DNA of 12,866 bases from an uncultured Lachnospiraceae bacterium (GCA_944384285.1 CALWSX010000120.1:1-12866); one strand, 5' to 3'. Positions 1 to 7,814 are shown, counted from the stretch's first letter. Notes: generated by a model not told the origin, from the letters alone. Translations and numbers: made by a program.

Positions 1-608
1 CGCAGAATGCTCTTCTTAAAACGCTTGAGGAGCCACCGGAATTTGTGGTAATTATACTTGTATGCGATAACTTAAATGCTCTTTTGCCTACGGTATTGTC
101 AAGGTGTATGGTTTTTCGTCTTAAAGAACTTAAAAAAGAAGACGTTTTAAATACTCTTATTTTAAAGCATAATGTATCAAAAGAAAAAGCAGATTTTTTA
201 TCAGATTATGCAAGAGGTTCTTTGGGATTTGCTGTAAAAACGGCAGTGTCTGAAGAATTTAATTCCATGAGAGAAGAAATAAATTCATTTCTTTTGTCTC
301 TTAATGAGCTTGATATTGCTTCTGCTGTGGGATATGCTAAAAATTTTGAAAAGTATAAACAAAATTCCGAATTTTTAAACTTATTTTATCTTTGGTATAA
401 AGATGTTTTAACTTATTTAAAATTTAAAGATGAAAATTTAATTATACAAAAAGATATTAAAAATGAGATTATTAAATTTTCTGGTAACGAGGATATAAGT
501 TCTGTACTACAAAAACTTGATATAATATGGGATATAAATAAAAAACTTTTGCAAAATGTAAGCTTTACTTTTGCTATAGAATATATGATTATAAAATTAA
601 AGGATTAA
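1..608 (+). CDS. holB: DNA polymerase III delta' subunit, 3' part only
   Basis: This is the C-terminal part of the clamp-loader delta' subunit, which with delta and tau/gamma loads the beta sliding clamp onto primed DNA. The frame is open to the window's left edge, so the 5' end is outside. The first complete codon is at position 3 and reads QNALLKTLEEPPEF, the conserved AAA+ segment of DnaX/HolB proteins. It is followed by LLPTVLSRC, which contains the SRC motif found in clamp-loader subunits. About 201 residues are visible: the end of the AAA+ core and the helical C-terminal domain used for pentamer assembly. The GTG at 45 is an internal valine codon, not a start. Its position just before ricT matches the Firmicute holB-yaaT order. 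DnaX shares the LEEPP and SRC motifs, but the short C-terminal domain and the neighbours favour holB. Confidence 0.93.
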   Translation, partial: QNALLKTLEEPPEFVVIILVCDNLNALLPTVLSRCMVFRLKELKKEDVLNTLILKHNVSKEKADFLSDYARGSLGFAVKTAVSEEFNSMREEINSFLLSLNELDIASAVGYAKNFEKYKQNSEFLNLFYLWYKDVLTYLKFKDENLIIQKDIKNEIIKFSGNEDISSVLQKLDIIWDINKKLLQNVSFTFAIEYMIIKLKD

Positions 609-644
609 AAACCTATTCACTATAAAACTAATATTTATAAAAAT

Positions 645-682
645 TGAAAGGAGCGACCGCAAGATTGCGGCTTTAAATTATG
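645..682 (+). promoter_or_regulatory. Unusual ricT ribosome binding region with hairpin between SD and ATG
   Basis: A good Shine-Dalgarno (AAAGGAG, 647-653) lies 26 nt from the only plausible start (ATG 680), far more than the usual 5-10 nt. Between them CCGCAA (657-662) is complementary to TTGCGG (665-670). Folding this stem would shorten the effective gap to about 12 nt and could present the start codon to the ribosome. The pairing is seen in the sequence; the function is inferred. Confidence 0.45.
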
Positions 683-1555
683 ATAGAAGTTGTAGGAATA
701 AGATTTAAAAAGGCGGGCAAAATTTATCATTTTGATCCGGACGGGCTTAAAATTGAAAAAGGTGATTTTGCTATAGTTGAAACTGCAAGAGGGGTTGAGT
801 ATGGAGATGTTGTCCTCGGCAACACATTTATAGAAGATGAAAAAATTGTTTCTCCTCTTAAAAAAGTCCTTCGTGTTGCAACAGAAGAGGATAAAAATAC
901 ACATGCGGAAAATAAAAAAACAGAGGTAGAAGCCTTTACAATTTGTCTTGAAAAAATCGAAAAACACGCTCTTGATATGAAGCTTATTGATGTTGAGCTT
1001 ACATTTGACCATAATAAAATTATTTTTTATTTTACATCTGACGGACGTGTAGACTTTAGAGAACTTGTAAAAGACCTTGCGGCTGTCTTCAAAACAAGGA
1101 TAGAATTAAGACAGATTGGTGTTCGTGATGAAGCTAAGATGCAAAACGGTATCGGAATTTGTGGACGTCCTCTTTGCTGCAGTACATTTTTAGGTGATTT
1201 TAATCCTGTTTCCATAAAAATGGCAAAAGAACAAAATCTTTCTTTAAACCCTACAAAAATATCGGGTGTGTGCGGAAGGCTTATGTGCTGTCTTAAATAC
1301 GAAGAAGACGTTTATGAAGAATTAAACAAAACTTTACCTAATGTAGGAGATATAATAGAAACACCTTTGGGTGTTGGTGAAATACTTTCAACAACAGTTT
1401 TAACACAAACTGTAAAAGCCGCTGTAAGAAAGAATGTAAACGATCCGCCTACAATTGATTATTTTAAAGTTGAAGACATAAAGGTTATTAAAACTAAAAA
1501 ACAAAAGAAGGTTGAGGAAATTCCTGTTGGATTAGAAGAATTGTTGGGTGATTGA
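680..1555 (+). CDS. ricT: RicT/YaaT, PSP1-domain protein of the Y-complex
   Basis: A PSP1-domain protein of 291 residues, the usual size for Bacillus YaaT/RicT. In B. subtilis RicT joins RicA and RicF in an Fe-S-carrying complex that modulates RNase Y-dependent mRNA processing and affects sporulation and competence; the same role here is inferred. The diagnostic cysteine motifs are visible: CGRPLCC at residues 161-167 and CGRLMCCLKYE at 198-208. The N-terminal GVEYGDVV segment is also typical. ATG 680 is chosen because an in-frame TAA lies at 674-676, so no longer form is possible except from an unlikely ATT. The best Shine-Dalgarno (AAAGGAG, about 647-653) is unusually far from this ATG, with a small hairpin between them. 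The gene follows holB after about 70 bp, and yabB begins 3 bp after its stop. Confidence 0.93.
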   Translation: MIEVVGIRFKKAGKIYHFDPDGLKIEKGDFAIVETARGVEYGDVVLGNTFIEDEKIVSPLKKVLRVATEEDKNTHAENKKTEVEAFTICLEKIEKHALDMKLIDVELTFDHNKIIFYFTSDGRVDFRELVKDLAAVFKTRIELRQIGVRDEAKMQNGIGICGRPLCCSTFLGDFNPVSIKMAKEQNLSLNPTKISGVCGRLMCCLKYEEDVYEELNKTLPNVGDIIETPLGVGEILSTTVLTQTVKAAVRKNVNDPPTIDYFKVEDIKVIKTKKQKKVEEIPVGLEELLGD

Positions 1556-1558
1556 TGA

Positions 1559-2281
1559 ATGGCTAATATAAGACTTGATGACTTACACAGAAATGGATAT
1601 AAGATATACCAAAATACAGATATGTTTTGTTTTGGAATAGATGCTGTATTACTTTCAGATTTTGCAAAAGCAAATGAAAATGAGGTTGTACTTGATATAG
1701 GAACGGGTACAGGCGTTATTCCTATTCTTATGGAGGCAAAAACAGAGGGCAGATATTTTATCGGTGTTGATATACAAAAGGAAAGTGTTGAACTTGCTAA
1801 ACAATCTGTTTTGTATAATAATTTACAGGATAAAATATCTATTGTTCAAGGAGATGTAAGAAATCTTTTATCATTGTACAAGCCTTCTACTTTTGATGTT
1901 ATTACATGTAATCCGCCTTATATGAGTAAAGAAAGCGGTGTTAAAAATGAATTTACACCAAAAACAATAGCCAGACATGAAGTACTTTGTACTCTTTCGG
2001 AAATTACTGAATCTGCCGGAAAGCTTTTAAAACCACATGGCAGATTTTATATGGTGCATCGCCCTCAAAGACTTGTGGAAATTTTTACGGAACTTAGAAA
2101 AAATAAACTTGAACCAAAACAAATAAGACTTGTACAGCCTTATGAAAATAAAGAACCAAATCTTGTGCTTATAGAGGCAGTAAGAGGAGGAAAACCTTAT
2201 CTTAAGGTTTTACCAACACTTATAGTTTATGATAATAATGGTAAAATAACAAAAGAAACTTATGATATTTATTATAATTGA
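1559..2281 (+). CDS. yabB: tRNA1(Val)-adenine-N6 methyltransferase-like, YabB/TrmN6 family
   Basis: A class I SAM-dependent methyltransferase of 240 residues. The SAM-binding loop is VLDIGTGTGVIP (about residues 44-55), the acidic end of strand 2 is in FIGVDIQ, and the catalytic NPPY motif is at 118-121. NPPY marks amino-group (N6-adenine) methyltransferases. The N-terminal HRNGYKIYQNTDMFCFGIDAV segment is typical of the YabB/TrmN6 (COG4123) family, which methylates A37 of tRNA1(Val) in E. coli; the exact tRNA target here is inferred. Its location between ricT and rsmI is the same as yabB in Bacillus. The start overlaps the ricT end closely (TGA 1553-1555, ATG 1559), with a GGGTGA-type SD inside the ricT tail, so translational coupling is likely. 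A generic HemK/RlmJ-type enzyme is less likely given the gene order. Confidence 0.9.
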   Translation: MANIRLDDLHRNGYKIYQNTDMFCFGIDAVLLSDFAKANENEVVLDIGTGTGVIPILMEAKTEGRYFIGVDIQKESVELAKQSVLYNNLQDKISIVQGDVRNLLSLYKPSTFDVITCNPPYMSKESGVKNEFTPKTIARHEVLCTLSEITESAGKLLKPHGRFYMVHRPQRLVEIFTELRKNKLEPKQIRLVQPYENKEPNLVLIEAVRGGKPYLKVLPTLIVYDNNGKITKETYDIYYN

Positions 2282-2293
2282 GGGTAAGCTACT

Positions 2294-3133
2294 ATGAGTG
2301 GAACATTGTATTTGTGTGGAACGCCTATAGGCAATCTTGAGGATATTACTTTGCGTACGCTTAGGCTCTTAAAAGAGTGTGACCTTATAGCTGCCGAAGA
2401 TACAAGGCAAACTGTAAAAATTTTAAACCACTACGGAATAGAAAAGCCTATGATAAGCTACCATGAACATAATAAAAGTACTGCTGGTATAAAAATAATA
2501 CAAAAACTAGAAGAAGGTCAAAACATCTGTCTTGTAACAGATGCTGGAATGCCAGGGATTTCCGACCCTGGAGAAGACCTTGTAAGACTTTGTTATGAAT
2601 ATGGAATAGAAGTTACAGCTTCTCCTGGACCTGTAGCTTGTATTACTGCGCTTGTAATTTCAGGGCTTCCTACAAGGCGCTTTGCTTTTGAGGCGTTTTT
2701 GCCAACAGATAAAAAAGAAAGAAAAAATATTTTAGAATCTCTTAAAAATGAAACAAGAACTATAATTTTGTATGAGGCCCCTCATAGACTAAAAGAAACT
2801 TTGGAAGAGCTTTATAAATATTTGGGTGACAGAAATGTTGCCTGCATAAGAGAGTTAACTAAGAAATTTGAAGAGGTGAAAAAAGATTCTCTTTTGAATT
2901 TAATCTCTTATTATAGAGAAAATTTACCAAAAGGTGAATTTGTAATCTTAATAGAACCAAAAACTTTTAAGGAAATAAAATCAGAAGAAGAAGAGAATTA
3001 TAAAGAAATGCCCATAGAAGAGCATTTGAAAATTTATCTTGAAAAAGGAATGTCGGAAAAAGACGCTATGAAAGCTGTTGCAAAAGACAGAGGTGTTTCA
3101 AAAAGAGATATTTATAATATGTTAAAAATATAA
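2294..3133 (+). CDS. rsmI: 16S rRNA (cytidine1402-2'-O)-methyltransferase RsmI
   Basis: RsmI is a tetrapyrrole-methylase-fold SAM enzyme that 2'-O-methylates C1402 in the ribosomal P-site decoding region. The 279-residue protein shows the family signatures in order: GTPIGNLEDIT (9-19), AEDTR (34-38), DAGMPGISDPG (83-93), SPGP (110-113), SGLP (123-126), ILYEAPHR (158-165) and RELTKKFEE (186-194). Length and motifs are complete. The usual FxGFLP motif reads FEAFLP here, a mild variation. Its GAGGG ribosome binding site (2280-2284) overlaps the yabB stop, so it is very probably in the same operon. It is the last gene before a 14-bp hairpin, and in Bacillus it is likewise the distal gene (yabC) of this cluster. 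The yazA gene that often precedes it is not present. Confidence 0.96.
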   Translation: MSGTLYLCGTPIGNLEDITLRTLRLLKECDLIAAEDTRQTVKILNHYGIEKPMISYHEHNKSTAGIKIIQKLEEGQNICLVTDAGMPGISDPGEDLVRLCYEYGIEVTASPGPVACITALVISGLPTRRFAFEAFLPTDKKERKNILESLKNETRTIILYEAPHRLKETLEELYKYLGDRNVACIRELTKKFEEVKKDSLLNLISYYRENLPKGEFVILIEPKTFKEIKSEEEENYKEMPIEEHLKIYLEKGMSEKDAMKAVAKDRGVSKRDIYNMLKI

Positions 3134-3136
3134 ATT

Positions 3137-3167
3137 AAAGATATTGTGCCTATGGCACAATATCTTT
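3137..3167 (+). terminator. Hairpin downstream of rsmI
   Basis: AAAGATATTGTGCC (3137-3150) and its exact complement (3154-3167) form a 14-bp perfect stem with a 3-nt loop, starting 4 nt after the rsmI stop. It is the probable 3' end of the holB-rsmI transcript. The right arm ends in TTT, but the next bases are GCTG, so a classical U-tract is lacking; it may act by another route or as an mRNA 3'-end stabiliser. The stem is also the only strong element in the first part of the 301-bp gap 3134-3434. Confidence 0.6.
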
Positions 3168-3320
3168 GCTGTAAAAAAGAAATATAAAAAATTAAGACAC
3201 TTTACAAACAGTTAGTTTATAAACTTTATAATGTCTTGTTATCTTAAAATACCTAATATTTTGTGTCTGTTTTTCATAAATATTAAAGAAAGTATTAATA
3301 ATTTTTTATTAAAATAGAGG

Positions 3321-3356
3321 TTTAATAATTATTTACTTGGTGTTATAATAAAGTGA
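3321..3356 (+). promoter_or_regulatory. Candidate extended -10 promoter for yloU-fakA
   Basis: TGTTATAAT at 3341-3349 is a consensus -10 box (3344-3349) with the TGN extension. A poor -35 (TTTAAT, 3321-3326) sits 17 bp upstream, which is acceptable for an extended -10 promoter. The start of transcription would be near 3356, giving a 5' UTR of about 80 nt. An 11-bp inverted repeat (3326-3336 and 3377-3387) brackets it. A second consensus TATAAT at 3227-3232 has no well-spaced -35. The rest of gap 3168-3434 is AT-rich with no gene visible. Confidence 0.5.
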
Positions 3357-3434
3357 TGTATTGTTTTTATTTTTAGGTAAATAATTAATAAATTATTAAT
3401 ATCAAATACAATAAATATTACAGGAGGTTAAAAT

Positions 3435-3791
3435 ATGTCAGTTAAGATTGAAAACGAAATCGGCGTAATCAGTATAGAAAACGAAGTTATCGCAAGAATC
3501 GCAGGTATGACAGCTCTTGAATGCTACGGAATTGTTGGAATGGCGGCAAAAAATGTAAAAGACGGAATTGTTCAGCTCCTTAAAAAAGAAAGCCTTACAA
3601 AAGGTATTACAGTAAGCATAAATGAAAATAAACTTGATATAGATTTTCATATTATAGTAGGTTATGGTACTAACATTTATGCTATTTCAGAAAATATTAT
3701 TAACACTGTAAAATATAAGTTAGAAAGTATGTTAAATTTAAAAGTCGACAAAGTTAATATTTTTATTGAAGGAGTAAAAGTCGACGCTTGA
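3435..3791 (+). CDS. yloU: Asp23/YloU family protein
   Basis: A small Asp23 (DUF322) protein of 118 residues, the usual length for YloU-like members. Features are the N-terminal GVISIENEVIARIAGMTALE segment, the central GIVGMA stretch (about residues 33-38), and the C-terminal half alternating beta strands such as LDIDFHIIVGYGTNI with an amphipathic helix ending in VNIFIEGV. Family members are linked to envelope homeostasis; the molecular role is not settled. There is no signal peptide or membrane segment. An excellent AGGAGG site (3422-3427) sits 7 nt before the ATG. The stop overlaps the SD of fakA, and the yloU-yloV pairing is conserved in Firmicutes, so the two are almost certainly co-transcribed. 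Confidence 0.93.
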   Translation: MSVKIENEIGVISIENEVIARIAGMTALECYGIVGMAAKNVKDGIVQLLKKESLTKGITVSINENKLDIDFHIIVGYGTNIYAISENIINTVKYKLESMLNLKVDKVNIFIEGVKVDA

Positions 3792-3806
3792 GGAGGATAA
3801 TTTAAA

Positions 3807-5477
3807 GTGAGCATTAAAAAAATAGATGGTTTGTTACTTAAAAAAATGATAATTGCGGGTACAAACAAGCTTCAGGAAAATAAAGGTCTTGTTGACTCTT
3901 TAAACGTTTTCCCTGTTCCTGACGGCGATACCGGTACAAATATGTCTCTTACTGCAATGGCTGCTGCAAAAGAATGTCTTAAAAGTAATTCTTCCGACTT
4001 AAGCGAAATGGCAAGTCATTCTGTAAATGGATCATTAAGAGGTGCAAGAGGTAACTCCGGTGTTATTTTAAGCCAGCTTTACAGAGGATTCCAAAAAGGA
4101 TTAAACGGAAAAACAGAAGCTGATACAAAAGATATTGCAGAAGCTTTTAAAAAAGCAGTTATTACTGCTTATAAAGCTGTTATGAAGCCTAAAGAAGGTA
4201 CTATTTTAACAGTTGCAAAAGGAATCGCAATAAGTGCAGAAAAACATGCACATTTAGAAGATTTTGAATTGTTTTTAAAAGCAGTTATAAAAGATGCTAA
4301 TGATGTACTTGCCAAAACTCCGGATATGCTTCCTGTTTTAAAACAGGCAGGTGTTGTTGATGCCGGTGGAAAAGGACTTATATTTATTCTTGAGGGCGCT
4401 TATGAAAGCTTAAGCGTTAAAGGAGAAATAAGTCTTGATTCTGACAAACCTAAAGAAACTTACGAAAGTGCAGCAGCCGCAATGGAGCTTGCGCCTGAAG
4501 ATATTACTTTTGGATACTGCACAGAATTTTTCATAAATATTAAAAATTCCACTGACGAAATGGTAAATGAGCTTAAAGCTTTCCTTGAAACTATAGGTGA
4601 TTCTATAGTTGCTGTTAATAATGAAGACATTATTAAAATCCATGTTCATACAGACCACCCAGGTACTGTACTCGAAAAAGCTTTGACTATTGGAAGTTTA
4701 AGTGGACTTAAGATTGAAAATATGAGAGAGCAACATTCTCATTTAATTAATTTCTCGAAAGAAGAAATTGAAAAAAATGAGGCTTCTGTAGAAGAAGAGG
4801 AAGAAATGGGCGAAGAAAAAGAGTTTGGCTTTGTTTCCGTATGTGCCGGAAGTGGTCTTGTGGAAATATTCAAAAGCCTTGGTGCCGACAAAATTATAGA
4901 AGGCGGCCAGACTATGAATCCAAGTACAGAAGATATTTTGAATGCTGTGTCAAAAATAAATGCTAAGAACGTAATTGTTCTTCCTAACAATAAAAATATT
5001 ATACTTGCCGCAAACCAGGCAGCAGAAATTGTTACAGACAAAAAAGTTTTTGTTATTCCTACAAAAACAATTCCTGAGGGAATATCAGCAATGCTTAATT
5101 TTGAAGGCGGCGATGATATAGAGCAGGCTGTTTCTGATGCAACAGAAGCTTTTTCAAACATAAAAACTCTTATGGTTACTTTTGCAGTAAGAGACACTGT
5201 TATTGATGACATTAAAATAGAAAAAGATGATATTCTTGCTATGGTAGGAAGTAAAATTGCAAAAACTGGAAAAGACTTGCAAGAAGTTACTAAAGCCGTA
5301 TTAGATGAAATTATAACAGATGAGAATGATATGATTTCTGTATATTACGGAGCTGATACAAAAGATGAGTCTGCAGAAGATATTGGAAACTATATTGAAG
5401 AAAATTTCCCTGATTGCGAAGTAGAAATTTGTAATGGTGGACAGCCACTTTATTACTATATTATTTCTGTTGAATAA
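3807..5477 (+). CDS. fakA: Fatty acid kinase catalytic subunit FakA (YloV, DAK2/DegV-like fusion)
   Basis: FakA phosphorylates exogenous fatty acids held by a FakB (DegV-type) carrier, making acyl-phosphate for phospholipid synthesis. The 556-residue length is typical. The N-terminal DhaL/DAK2 ATP-binding domain (about residues 8-200) has NVFPVPDGDTGTNM (33-46), whose aspartates 39 and 41 are in the Mg-ATP position, and then the RGARGNSGVILSQLYRGF loop and the GVVDAGGKGL motif. A middle domain follows, an acidic linker (EEEEEMGEEKE) and a C-terminal domain that resembles a DhaK/DegV-like fold. The start is GTG at 3807, 10 nt after AGGAGG (3791-3796), and its MSIKKIDG N-terminus fits the family. 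No fakB is in the window, so the partner must be encoded elsewhere. Confidence 0.95.
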   Translation: MSIKKIDGLLLKKMIIAGTNKLQENKGLVDSLNVFPVPDGDTGTNMSLTAMAAAKECLKSNSSDLSEMASHSVNGSLRGARGNSGVILSQLYRGFQKGLNGKTEADTKDIAEAFKKAVITAYKAVMKPKEGTILTVAKGIAISAEKHAHLEDFELFLKAVIKDANDVLAKTPDMLPVLKQAGVVDAGGKGLIFILEGAYESLSVKGEISLDSDKPKETYESAAAAMELAPEDITFGYCTEFFINIKNSTDEMVNELKAFLETIGDSIVAVNNEDIIKIHVHTDHPGTVLEKALTIGSLSGLKIENMREQHSHLINFSKEEIEKNEASVEEEEEMGEEKEFGFVSVCAGSGLVEIFKSLGADKIIEGGQTMNPSTEDILNAVSKINAKNVIVLPNNKNIILAANQAAEIVTDKKVFVIPTKTIPEGISAMLNFEGGDDIEQAVSDATEAFSNIKTLMVTFAVRDTVIDDIKIEKDDILAMVGSKIAKTGKDLQEVTKAVLDEIITDENDMISVYYGADTKDESAEDIGNYIEENFPDCEVEICNGGQPLYYYIISVE

Positions 5478-5564
5478 AAATTCGCACTTTATATCTTTAT
5501 TTTGTATCTTAAAAGAGTTCTTTCTTGTTTTTTCTGAAAATCCAAAAGGTTGGAGGAGTTAAAC

Positions 5565-6509
5565 ATGAATATATTTAAGACGGATAGCTCAATAATTTTT
5601 GAAAAAGAAACCTTTGAAGAGGGAATTTGGATAAATCTTATTGCGCCCTCATCGGAAGAAATTGAAAAAATTGCAAGTGTATATGATATAGACACAAGAG
5701 ACTTAAGAGCCGCTCTCGACGATGAAGAAAGTTCACGTTTGCAGATTGAGGACGGATATACTCTTATTCTTATTGACGTTCCGTCTAAAGAAGTGCGTAA
5801 TAATAGAAATGCATATACAACTATACCGTTAGGTATAATTATTTCAACAAAAGGTGCAATTATAACAGTTTGTTCAGAACAGTCAAGTGTAATAGACAGA
5901 TTTATAAATGGAACAGTAAAAGAATTCAGCACAAAAAAACCTTTGCGCTTTGTTTATCAGATTATATTCTATGCAGCCCTTTCATACCAAACTTGCCTTC
6001 GTTACATAGACAGCAGAAGGGGAGAAATAGAAAGTCGTGCTATAAACAAAGACACAGAAGATACTGACCTTATCGATTTACACGAACTTGAATCTAACCT
6101 TGTATATTTCGCAACATCTCTTAATTCAAATATGGTTGTGCTTGATAAACTTACAAGATATGAAAGAGTAAAACAGTATCCTGAAGACAAAGAAATACTT
6201 GATGATGCTATAGTCGAAAACAGGCAGGCTATTGAAATGACCAATATTTACAGAAATATTATCATGGGTGCCAGAGACCTTATTTCTACTGTTATTAATA
6301 ACCGACTTAACAATGTTATGAAGCTCCTTGCTTCAATTACGCTTGTAATGGCTATACCTACAGTTGTATCTGGTATTTATGGTATGAACCTTGACCCTAT
6401 GCTTATGCCATTTGCGGATATTCCTTATGGTTTTGAAATGGTGTGTCTTCTTATACTTATAATTTGCATTGTTGTATATCGCATATTAAAAAAGAAAAAA
6501 ATGCTTTAA
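5565..6509 (+). CDS. corA: CorA-family divalent metal ion transporter
   Basis: A CorA-type magnesium/cobalt channel of 314 residues. The large N-terminal cytoplasmic domain (about residues 1-240) includes the predicted long helix that lines the funnel (region of LHELESNLVYFATSL). Two C-terminal membrane segments follow (about 250-272 and 288-306), with the signature GMN at 273-275 in SGIYGMNLDP, and a positively charged tail RILKKKKML, as expected for the family. The start is ATG 5565, 6 nt after a strong GGAGGAG (5552-5558). An in-frame TTG at 5550 would add five residues but overlaps that SD, so it is rejected. The gene lies 87 bp downstream of fakA with no clear terminator between, so read-through is possible. 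It ends 8 nt before a good terminator. Metal specificity (Mg, Co, Ni or Zn) cannot be read from the sequence. Confidence 0.94.
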   Translation: MNIFKTDSSIIFEKETFEEGIWINLIAPSSEEIEKIASVYDIDTRDLRAALDDEESSRLQIEDGYTLILIDVPSKEVRNNRNAYTTIPLGIIISTKGAIITVCSEQSSVIDRFINGTVKEFSTKKPLRFVYQIIFYAALSYQTCLRYIDSRRGEIESRAINKDTEDTDLIDLHELESNLVYFATSLNSNMVVLDKLTRYERVKQYPEDKEILDDAIVENRQAIEMTNIYRNIIMGARDLISTVINNRLNNVMKLLASITLVMAIPTVVSGIYGMNLDPMLMPFADIPYGFEMVCLLILIICIVVYRILKKKKML

Positions 6510-6517
6510 AATTTTTT

Positions 6518-6542
6518 GCCGCTTATTTAAGCGGCTTTTTTT
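6518..6542 (+). terminator. Rho-independent terminator of corA
   Basis: GCCGCTT (6518-6524) pairs with AAGCGGC (6529-6535) across a 4-nt loop and is followed at once by seven T residues. It is a textbook intrinsic terminator 8 nt after the corA stop. Confidence 0.93.
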
Positions 6543-6553
6543 ATTTACCAAAC

Positions 6554-6587
6554 AAAAGAGGTATAACATTTATGTTACACCTCTTTT
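6554..6587. terminator. Bidirectional terminator between corA and the DMT gene
   Basis: A 15-bp stem with one A-C mismatch pairs 6554-6568 with 6573-6587 across loop TTTA. On the plus strand it ends in a T-run (6584-6589); on the minus strand it ends in TTTT then GTTTGG. It probably terminates the minus-strand permease gene, whose stop is 69 nt upstream in that direction, and backs up the corA terminator. Confidence 0.8.
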
Positions 6588-6655
6588 TTGTTTATAAAAA
6601 TTCATAGTTTACATAACAGTAAAGTCCATATTTGATTTTAAAATATTTTTTTATA

Positions 6656-7549
6656 TTATAAATCGTCTACAATATCATTTTTTGATGATGTAAGTGATGA
6701 AAAAACAGCAACCCCAAGAATAATAATACCGCCAATTATTTCTCGTAAGCCAGGGGCCTCTTTTAAAAACAAGAAAGCAAATAAAATTCCGTATACTGTT
6801 TCCATGCTGGAAATAATCCCGGCAGTCTGCGCTTTTACATTTTTTTGTGCCGCTACATAAAGGGAATGAGCAACAGCCGTGCAGACAAGACCGATAGCTG
6901 CAACTCCCATAAAACTTTGAAAAGTCCATTTTGCAGGAATAAGAAACATTGATGGAAGTAAAAAGATTGTAGCCGTACCTTGTTCATAAAAGCAAATAAG
7001 CCTTGCCTCATAGTGACCCGAAAGGTAACGGTTAGCAAGTGACATTATGGCATAGGATAAAGCAGATATAAGGCCCCAAACAATACCCATCGTAATTTTA
7101 TTTTCAAACGAAAATGAGGGAATTGTAATTCCTACACCAATTAGCAAAATAAAAGCACTAAAAATATTTTTTTTGCGCAATTTTTCATGAAAAACCAAAG
7201 GCTCAAAAAAAGTAAGGAACAAAGGAAAAGCGGAAAATGTTATTGTACCGATAGCCACGGAGGCGCTTTGTATAGCTATAAAAAAAGTTGTCCAGTGAAC
7301 GGCAAGCACAACTCCTGTACATGCTGAAATAATATAATCTCTTTTGTTTTTAAGCTTTAAATTTGTTTTTGTAATACGCAAAAGTATAAACAATGTTATT
7401 GAGGACCAAATCACTCGACCGCCGGCTATACAAACAGCCGGAACATCAACAAAACGACCGAAAACGGCAGATAACCCAAATAACATTACGGAAATATGCA
7501 GCAGTAAAATACTGTTTTTTGTTTCATTTGTTTTTATTTTTTCTGTCAT
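6656..7549 (-). CDS. EamA-family (drug/metabolite transporter superfamily) permease
   Basis: An inner-membrane permease of 297 residues with about ten hydrophobic helices arranged as two EamA repeats. The first repeat begins at ILLLHISVMLFGLSAVFGRF, and the second follows about residue 150 at MGIVWGLISALSYAIMSLANRY. The second repeat ends with the glycine-rich REIIGGIIILGVAVFSSL helix, a hallmark of the family. Members export amino acids, nucleosides or drugs, and the substrate cannot be told from the sequence. The gene stands alone: it converges with corA and is separated from the upstream glycyl radical cluster by a strong terminator and its own promoter candidates, so a functional link to that cluster is not supported. 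ATG 7549 is chosen for its upstream AGAGGG. Confidence 0.9.
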   Translation of the reverse strand: MTEKIKTNETKNSILLLHISVMLFGLSAVFGRFVDVPAVCIAGGRVIWSSITLFILLRITKTNLKLKNKRDYIISACTGVVLAVHWTTFFIAIQSASVAIGTITFSAFPLFLTFFEPLVFHEKLRKKNIFSAFILLIGVGITIPSFSFENKITMGIVWGLISALSYAIMSLANRYLSGHYEARLICFYEQGTATIFLLPSMFLIPAKWTFQSFMGVAAIGLVCTAVAHSLYVAAQKNVKAQTAGIISSMETVYGILFAFLFLKEAPGLREIIGGIIILGVAVFSSLTSSKNDIVDDL

Positions 7550-7565
7550 ACGGGATAAATCCCTC
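7547..7565 (-). promoter_or_regulatory. Ribosome binding site of the DMT gene within a short hairpin
   Basis: On the minus strand AGAGGG lies 11 nt before the ATG, at the long end of usual spacing. Its GGGA can pair with TCCC just before the start codon across a TTTA loop, which would cover part of the SD. Four base pairs is weak, so regulation is only a possibility. Confidence 0.35.
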
Positions 7566-7598
7566 TTTCTTTATAGATTCGAATATTTAATTACTTTT

Positions 7599-7627
7599 TT
7601 AATATTTCTCTTAATACAAAATGTAAA
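7599..7627 (-). promoter_or_regulatory. Second candidate promoter for the DMT gene
   Basis: A second minus-strand TTTACA (7622-7627) is followed after 17 bp by TATTAA (7599-7604). It is closer to the gene than the other candidate. In such AT-rich DNA chance matches are common, so only one of the two, or neither, may be used. Confidence 0.3.
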
Positions 7628-7640
7628 ATTTTATACAAAT

Positions 7641-7669
7641 ATCTTACTATCCACACATTGAGATGTAAA
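7641..7669 (-). promoter_or_regulatory. Candidate sigma-A promoter for the DMT gene
   Basis: On the minus strand TTTACA (7664-7669) and TAAGAT (7641-7646) are separated by exactly 17 bp, matching 5/6 and 4/6 of the -35 and -10 consensus. It lies about 92 bp upstream of the permease start. The gap 7550-7814 is otherwise AT-rich with no gene visible. Confidence 0.45.
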
Positions 7670-7814
7670 GGAAAACCTTTTAAAAAGATTACACTATAAA
7701 AGTACTAATAGAAACATATATGATGTATCTGTTTTTAACTTTTTCATTAAATTTATAAATAAAAACTTATTAATAATATTTTAATAACTTCTTTTTGTGA
7801 ATAATAAAATACAA

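Noticed and set aside
4739..5212. A 157-codon minus-strand open frame inside fakA.
   Set aside because: It is antisense to a well-recognised gene, has low-complexity Ser/Ile-rich translation and shows no family motif.
5550..5552. TTG as the start of corA.
   Set aside because: It overlaps the strong GGAGGAG; ATG 5565 has ideal spacing from that site.
5489..5932. A 147-codon minus-strand open frame across the fakA-corA gap and the corA 5' end.
   Set aside because: It mostly mirrors corA coding sequence, has no ribosome binding site or recognisable motif, and runs against the operon.
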